Of a stretch of DNA of 64,000 bases, positions 57,201 through 64,000 are shown one piece after another; positions within the stretch are counted from its first letter, which is position 1, and each line of letters begins with the position of its first letter. A program made the translations under genes and the position numbers. Under the pieces are notes generated by a model. The model saw nothing but the letters and a program-made list of their open reading frames with translations, was not told where the DNA came from and ran no database searches. Source of the DNA: Solicoccozyma terricola (Eukaryota > Basidiomycota > Tremellomycetes > Filobasidiales > Piskurozymaceae); NCBI GenBank assembly GCA_001600875.1, contig BCLD01000006.1, positions 518,300-582,299 on the forward strand, read 5' to 3'.

Positions 57201-57459
57201 GATGAGCTATGGCAACGGCTAGTATTGGGAGAATACAATCTGGGACAGTCTCTCATCCTTGCTTTCACACTGCATATAGAGCTTTACAATCGAGCAAGCA
57301 CGCACGCGACCATTCCACGGCGTAGTCCGAACTCGGTTCGTCATGCCCCAATCGGTAGATAACCAGTTCTTTTGGTCGTTCTTTCGTTATGGTCATTCGT
57401 TATAGCTGTCGTAACGTATCGTAGCACTCGTTATCTGACCCCTTCCCGGTAGCCAGTCG

Positions 57460-59990
57460 TCAGATTTCCTCAAAGGTATCCTCTTCACCATCGTCCGTTC
57501 CGCTGTTTTCGCTGATTTCGTCCTCTCGGACAGCAGCCGTATCTAGTTCTTCCAAAGCGACCTCAAGGGCGTCTCGCTCTTGTCCGTCAAGGAAAGACTG
57601 CAAAAGCGAATGGACGATGTGTTAGCAACAAGTTTCAGCCTGTTACGTTCAGCGTGCCCTTCACTCACCATTACGCCGTCGGGCTGATGCAGCAACGCCT
57701 CAACTTCCTTGGATTTACTGTTCGGCTTCTTAAACTTTGTGGTCCTGCGCCCTTTAGGCGACTTCGCCTTCGAAGCGAGCCGAGTTGATGCTGCCTTTTT
57801 CATCTTGGCATGTGCTTCATCAAGCCCGTCGGCACACCACATTCGCAAAGCAATTTCCTTCTCCTCCGCTGATCTGAAGCAGTCATCGAGTTCCCCCTCC
57901 TCGAAAAGTTCGTCGGTAGCATACCCATCGAGTGATCGCCCCTGTAGCACGGCTTTTGCGGCCACCGTGGATTGAGGTAGAAGGTGTAGCGGAAGATCGA
58001 TTGGTCGAACGCCCTGCAAGAGCAGCGCGAGAAGCTGTTTTGTTTCATTGAGTTCGCTGCCGTCATCCTCCCTCTCGAGCAACGTTGTATTGCCACGATT
58101 TTCTTCCTGCCAACGACCGAGCAATTCGAGGACAGGACGTGGCTGCCTCCTCTTTCGTGCTCTCTTGAGATCGGATGGACGATGCCTTTCATACACAGAG
58201 CGCAGAAGCCCACTCTTGCTTTGATCATTCATGGCGAGACCCGCAGTGCGCTTCCTGAGCTTCTTTATACGTTTCGGTAATGCCAACGCAGGAGGAGCTA
58301 CCTCCACACGAGAATCGGGCCACTGTAGCATCGACACCCATCCTTCGCCAGGCGGACAGCTCCCAGGACCCGGCCATTTGCCCGTGTACGTCGGTTGTAC
58401 GACCTCGGTCAGTGGAGGTGTGGTTGCGGGCAATCCCAATGCTGCAGTCGAGTATGTTTCATCGGCGCGCGATCGCTGGACCGAGCGGTCGGTTCCACAC
58501 TCTGTCTTCCTTTCAGCCCATTCCTCGCCATCTTCCTCGTTGTCGTCATCCTGCGTATTCAGTGAGAAAGTCGTTGATTTACCCTCCACGCTGATACTGT
58601 GCGCAATCCGTCTCCGTTTCCTTGGACCGCCTTCTCTTGGGCCATCTTCATCTTCTGCAGAGCTCTCCACAACAGCATCAACCAGCGATGGAGTCTGTGG
58701 TATTTGTCCAGTCCTGTTCGAGGGCGTAGCTGGCGCTGACGGCGAAGATGTTGCTGTCGATAGCGCAGTCGGTTGATCCACAGAGGTAACATATTTCTGC
58801 AAATCCACCGCATTGCCTCCAAAGCGAACCTCGAGCAATTCGTCGATGTTCTCCACGACTGACGATAACGTTTGAGAAAAGTGGAATGATTCAGCTGCCG
58901 ATATGTGTTTTGCCGCGCCAAGTAAAGCAGGAATTTCAACTTTTTTGCTGAGTAATGGTAAACAGTCTGCAAGATCTCTTACGACCGCGACGAGTTCACG
59001 ATAACGCTCTCGAGCTCCGAAGGCACTACAGTGCAGTAAAGTCGTGAGTTCCTCAAAGACTCTGTTAGCTCGATGAAGATGATGTCGAGTCATCCCTTCC
59101 ATGGCACCGAATACGATTGCGACGATATGTGAAGTACCCAGTCGATTAACATAGACGCCGATTCGGTCGGTGAAAGCTGACACGCTGAGGATGTAAGATC
59201 GCAGTTCAGTGAGACGAGGGAAGATGAGCGAGAGAAATGCTTTTGTTAGATCGGTGAATGGTGTATCGCCCTTCAAGCGATGGGCATCCGGATCCTCGGA
59301 GAGCCGCTTGAGGTAAACTAGAACGTTGTCGACGTGCTCTTCGATATCCGTCCCGAGGTATCGATTCAGGTCAAGTTGATTTGCCGTCTTTCGAAATTCC
59401 TTGGCTAGCTTTTCCTCCTCTAAATCCGCCCACACCGCCATCTCTCGCGTTGAGACCCTCGATTTCTTCTCTCTGACTGACAGCATGACACACGCTGCTG
59501 CGACGTATTTTGCCGTCTCCCCCATACTCCTGCATTTCCGCGCATCGATTCGACTGATTCTGAAGAGTTCTTGTGCTCGAATTCGATATCTCGGGTTATG
59601 AAGTGCGGTAGGAGATGAGCAGAGGAACATGATGAAGTCTAGTAGAGTTTGAACGGTTTGTCTTCTCCTCACGGCGGTTTTACCGGTATCGACTCCTAAT
59701 CCACTTCCATCGATTGTCCTTCCGCTTCGACTTTTAAGTGAGCTTACGGCTCCCAAGATGTTTGCACCAATCCATTCCTGCCTTGAGTCTTTCCAGTTAT
59801 CCGCAAAGGTGTATAGTTGCGATTCTTGGACGTAACCACACGACCTGCAGAGATACCCCGTACCGCGTTCTGGCTCGAGCACCGGATGGTCAGAGCAGTG
59901 TGGACATCTGTCGGCAGGAGGTGTTGTGGCTTCTGTTGCTACTTGAAGCGATGTGGAAGTGGGATGACGAGACATCGCCGCCACCGACAA
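57460..59990 (-). CDS. TFIIB-family zinc-ribbon/cyclin-fold protein (Brf-like)
   Basis: Two exons (59990-57669, 57597-57460) close to 819 aa. The N-terminal TFIIB-type zinc ribbon is CPHCSDHPVLEPERGTGYLC followed by RSCG (CxxC and CxxC). After it come helices compatible with two cyclin folds: IRAQELFRISRIDARKCRSM, YVAAACVMLSVREKKSR, and RSYILSVSAFTDRIGVYVNR. The second half is a disordered, charged region with an NLS-like GPRKRRRIAHS, an IKKLRKRTAG stretch and an acidic C-terminus (SENSGTDDGEEDTFEEI). Family members (TFIIB, Brf1, Rrn7/TAF1B) are core initiation factors. The cyclin repeats here are too divergent to say which; a Brf1-type role in RNA polymerase III initiation is possible, but the usual Brf homology II block was not recognised. 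It is nearly intronless, unlike its neighbours. Confidence 0.75.
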
Positions 59991-60396
59991 GATGTGACCG
60001 ACGTTCCAGGGTTTGAACCTGAGCTACGATGCTCGATCAACGAGAGAGCTCAAGGGAATGTGTGTACGCCTGAGACGACATCCAAGGCCTGATATCAGGT
60101 GTGGAGCGCAAGAGGACTGTATTGATGTTGATAACAACGTTGAGCAAGTCTGCCATGCCAGTCCACCCTCCCCCCGCCCTTCCTCCAGGATCAATACACG
60201 TCATCATCATCGTGACAGCCACGCCCTCGTAGTGATAAGCTCGGAGCCGGCGATGGTCGTTATGGGTGGTGGTAACTATTCTACCTCGACATCCACAGAA
60301 CCATCACCTTATACAGTAGTGTCCCCACAGTCTTCTGCTTGACTCGTCGACTAGCGAGCTACTTTCCACCCTCCCCGCGTGGATCTCGCATTCATC
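59991..60396. other. Divergent promoter region between the TFIIB-like and MLP1-like genes
   Basis: About 400 bp; no gene is seen. The ORFs 59738-60342 (+) are shadows. Confidence 0.5.
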
Positions 60397-63300
60397 ATGT
60401 CAGATCAGCCACTCGCCAATGATGGAGGTGACGTTTCGTCGTCTACGAGTGCTCCAGCGGCGATGGCGACTGAAACATCCATATCGGACGCCATCATTGC
60501 TGATGTCGTCAGGGAGCAGCAGTATCAGGAGATCAATGCGAGAGTAATTGACTTGGAGAAGAAGTTGGAAAGCGAGAGAAAATCGAGGGAGGAAATTCAG
60601 GCCAAGTACGAGGAGGAACGTGAGTTTGATCAAGTGAGATTTGCAGCTCAACGAATCTCCTGTAGCTGACATCTATATGTTGTTTCTGGTACAGGTGCTC
60701 GAGTTCAACAGCTTGAACACAACAACGCGGTCAATGCTACCACGTTCAGCAGCATGACTCAAGCGACGGAGGACTACAAGCTCAAGTTGGACGTAAGCTT
60801 CAATTCATGTCTTCACATCCCCCCGTCCTCAGTTAATGAACCTCCATTTCCTCTGTTTTTAGCTACTTCGCGGCGAAAAAAAGGAATTGCAAGAAGATCT
60901 AGATCAGCTACGAAAAAAGGGGAGAGCCGATAATGGTGTGTCAATTCTTACAGATTCTTCCATCTTCACATAATACTGATGATACCTTGCCGGAAACCAT
61001 AATCAGAGGAGATTTTGAAATTACGAGATAGATATTCAACGGACTCGGACAAGATCCGTAGATTGGAGAGAGAACGGCTAGATGCGATAAGCGAGAGAAA
61101 TTCATTCGAGGTGAAAAGCTATCTCTTGAGCTCAACAATCCCGAAGCTACCTAACTGACGGAATCCACCCCCCCCCCCCCCCCCCCCCCACGGTCGGTCG
61201 CTCTTTTTAGCACAACTACAACGTCATCAATGGGGCTTTGGAGAATGCGAGAAAGGAGGTCTTGTCGTTTTCAAATAGCTTGACTGAGGTTAATGCTGCC
61301 TTTGCGAAATATCGAACGAGCGCTGTGAGTTCCCGCAAGTGCATTGCAAGATGTTTCGCAATGCCGCAAGGTTTGACGAGTGTGGGTCCCTTTCCAACGT
61401 TAGCAATCTGAAATCGAAGAACTCAATTCGAAAGTTACGACTCAATCTGTTGAAATTTCAACTCTCAGCAAGGCCAAAACTCGTCTTCAAGTTGCGTATG
61501 ACGCCAAATCCCAAAAATTATCCGATTCCGAGTTGGCATGTGGCGATCTTCGAAGACAACTCGAAGCTGATCGCACAGCTCATCGCTCAGCGGAATCTAG
61601 ACATCAATCTGAGATTGAAAAATACATTCGTACGATCGAGGAACAGCGCGCTCTTGTATCTGCCATGGAGGAGGATTATGAGAAGATCGATTTGTCAGCA
61701 AAGGAACGAGTCGATGCTGCTGAGCAAAGAGTTGAAGCGGAGAGGACGGCAAGGATGCAGGCGGAGGAGAACATGAAGACTTTGAGCAGCGTAGCGGAGA
61801 TGCTAGGAGCTAATAAACAATCGCTCGACTCGGCGAATTCATCGGACGATGCTCCGTCTTTCGAGTTACCTGGATCATCATTCGCTCTCAAGAACACTGG
61901 GAAGACTTATGCCCAGATCTACGCCGACTATATAATGATGCACGGCAAGTTGAATGATGCAAACGCGGAAGTGCGACGATTAAACAATTCAATGAAAGAG
62001 TTCTTGGAGGGTTACAACGAGAAAGTAAGTTGACCCGTGAAGGACCGCCGGTAAGGAGTTGCTCACGTGCACGCCTGTCCTCAGATACCACTGATCGACG
62101 CTCAGTACAAGGAAAACAAAGAGCTCAGATCACAAAACGATGACCTTGCCGGACGACTTTCAGAAAGCGAGAATACTCGCAACAAAATCCAAGCGAATCT
62201 CGGCGCGGCGGAATCGAACCTTGCGAAAATCACTGCGGACGAGAAGTCTCTTCGAAGTCAGGTCACCGATCTGGCATTGCAGGTGCGGATACTCACCCAC
62301 CAAGTCGCTATCAGAGACGACCCTAGACTTGCGAACGAGCCCTTTGACCCATACGTAGAGGTCGCAGAGCTGCCGGAGAGCTCTATCGAGCGCGTCATCT
62401 CCGAGAAATTGGTCGGGTTCAAGGATCTTCCAGAGCTCATACAGATGAATCAACAACTACTCGTCGTAGTAAGACAGCTTGGCGATCAGCTTGAAACCAA
62501 GAACCACAAGCAGAAGAACGGCGATGTCTCCGCCGATTCGAATGACTCTGATATCGCACTGGACGAGGCGACGAAGATGATCACTGACCTCACGGAGCAA
62601 CTCCACAAGACTAAACAACAGCTCAGCGATGTCGCAGATCAAAAAGACCAGTACCTCCGTGAACGTGACATGTTCAGTCATATGGTCCTCCAGAGTCAGC
62701 TCAGCCCTGCTTTGTCGTCCTCCCTCGCTCGTGGATCATCGGACGCCAACGGTCGGTCCGGATCAATCATGCAGACGTTGCAGGCCGAGTTCTCCAAATT
62801 CCGAGATCAGCTTACGAAGGAGAAGGATGCTCTAAGTCAGAGGTTGAGCGAGAAGGACAACGAGCTGCGAAGCGTGCAAGAGTCAATGGCAAGAACGCAG
62901 AAAGCTCTTGAGAATCAACAGCGTGAGTCGATTCGCTCTATTGGTGCAATGAACTCCGCATGTCTCCTTAACTGACGTTTTATGACAGACGAGACAACGT
63001 TGCTCATGGAAAGGCAGAACCTCGAGCAGAGTGCCGTAAATGACCTGCAGCAACAGATCGCAGTCTACAAAGCTCAGTTGGAATCACTGCAGAGAGACAA
63101 GAGGAAGGCACTCGAGGAACGTGACAGAATCAATCAGGAACTGGAACATGTCAATCATATCGTGTCCTCACACCAATCGGAGAAGTCTGTATGGGAGGAG
63201 ATGAATCGCAAGCAAGCAGAGGCTTTGCAACGCGCTATTGAAACTCAGTCAGACCTGAAACGTCAGATCGAAACCCGCGACTTGGTGTCGGATAGCGGTA

Positions 63301-64000
63301 ACCAAGCAACCAAAGCTCGTATCCAGCTTCTGGAGGAATCTGTGGATAGGTTGCAGGCTGAGAAGTGAGTGGACATCGTCGAAAAAGCGGGATTGACGTT
63401 GACAGGACATATTTTTTTCTCAGGGATGAATTGTTGGAACGTGTGGAACAGATGAAGGTAAGAGTCTGACATGTTTTGCAATAACGTTGGCTTTGGGGCT
63501 AATGTGGTTACTCTTATAGCGAGGATCTATCGGTCTGGTGCCAGGTCTCGAGAGTCAGATTCGATCTCTCAAGGCGCGTGTCGAAGAGCTCACACTGGAA
63601 ATCACAACGAAAGAAGCCATTTATCAGGAGACACTGGCGAAAGAGGTTGCGGAGAAGGAAGAGTTTAGGAAGGGAAACACGCTTGCAGTCAAGTACAAGC
63701 ACAAGATGGAGCAGCAAGAAAAGGAGCTACGTCTACTTCGGCCGCGTGTCGTCAAAGCCGAAGGTGACGTTTCGTCCCTTACCGCCAAATTGTCCAGCGA
63801 GGAAACCACTCGGCAGCAACTGGAGGCGCAAGTGCTCCAACTTAACAACAGGGCTCTGGGTGAAGCTTCCACCGGTCGGACTGCTGAGCTGGAAAGTCAG
63901 CTGCAGACGTACACCAAAGATCTCTCTACTGCACAAACCGAGCTTGTGGATCTGCGGACTAGACTCACTAAAATTCAGAGTGATCTCGCGACGTCACAGG
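60397..64000 (+). CDS. Nuclear-basket coiled-coil nucleoporin, MLP1/TPR-like (partial, 3' end off the window)
   Basis: Very long coiled-coil protein; the family forms the nuclear pore basket and acts in mRNA quality control. The start MSDQPLANDGGDV precedes an acidic leader, then almost continuous heptads: INARVIDLEKKLESERKSRE, LRGEKKELQEDLDQLRKKG, YSTDSDKIRRLERERLDAI, KEVLSFSNSLTEVNAAFAKY. The TPR/MLP signature region reads YAQIYADYIMMHGKLNDANA and LALQVRILTHQVAIRDDPR, then DLTEQLHKTKQQLSDVADQK and YLRERDMFSHMV. Exons are long toward the 3' side (for example 62092-62920) and short at the start. The reading frame is open at 64000. Other long coiled coils (USO1, golgins) are possible, but the YADYIMMHGKL and RERDMFSHMV segments favour MLP1/TPR. 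Confidence 0.8.
61168..61189 (+). repeat. C22 tract in an intron of the MLP1-like gene
   Basis: 22 C residues lie about 20 nt upstream of the ctctttttag acceptor at 61210. Confidence 0.85.

Noticed and set aside
58231..58776. 181-aa plus-strand ORF inside the TFIIB-like gene
   Set aside because: It is antisense to a long conserved-frame exon of the TFIIB-like protein.

Overview
This is a gene-dense nuclear segment from a basidiomycete fungus. Short introns (mostly 50-90 bp, gt...ag) interrupt nearly every gene, and there are no operons, bacterial signals or recognisable transposons. A tremellomycete yeast (Cryptococcus/Kwoniella-like) is the best guess. The reasons are intron density, very small exons, and a CAP10/GT90-type glycosyltransferase of the kind that builds capsule and glycolipid glycans in that group. 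The species cannot be named from the sequence. All gene models below were spliced by eye; exact closure of the reading frame was used as the test wherever stated.

Left part (1-20 kb). An SPT7-like SAGA bromodomain subunit runs off the left edge (-), followed by an unrecognised protein (-), proteasome ATPase RPT2 (+), an unrecognised helical protein (-), AP-2 alpha adaptin (-) and a C2/proline-rich Fic1/Inn1-like protein (-). Then come 5-hydroxyisourate hydrolase (+), an acyl-CoA-binding membrane protein of Atg37/ACBD5 type (+) and an RWD/DUF1115 protein (+). Middle (21-35 kb, all +): a GT90 glycosyltransferase, a secreted GH5 exo-beta-1,3-glucanase, an NCS1 purine/cytosine permease, an SLM1-like PH protein and an unrecognised protein.

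Right part (35-64 kb). RFC5 (-), ATP23 (-), XRN1 (+), a small ABM-domain protein (-), a TBC Rab-GAP (-), a type II membrane glycosyltransferase with a DxD motif (-), an ADH6-like alcohol dehydrogenase (-), a cyclin-L-like gene (+), carboxypeptidase S (-), a TFIIB-family zinc-ribbon protein (-) and an MLP1/TPR-like coiled-coil nucleoporin that runs off the right edge (+). Most are housekeeping genes of unrelated pathways. Loose themes are cell wall and surface (GT90, GH5, DxD transferase, Fic1-like, SLM1), purine metabolism (hydroxyisourate hydrolase, NCS1 permease) and mRNA metabolism (SPT7, cyclin L, XRN1, TPR).

The unusual content lies mostly in the introns. Three unusually long introns (359, 382 and 393 bp, in SPT7, SLM1 and the cyclin gene) carry tandem degenerate copies of a shared motif of the form GCGARCGNAGYGAGC. 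In each case the motif is in the sense orientation and starts just after the 5' splice site, which looks like an intron-specific repeat family. Several introns also contain long C tracts close to a splice site, and many genes have micro-exons of 4-12 nt, including a 5-nt exon beside an 8-nt exon. The divergent ADH6/cyclin promoter holds four TGACGTG boxes.
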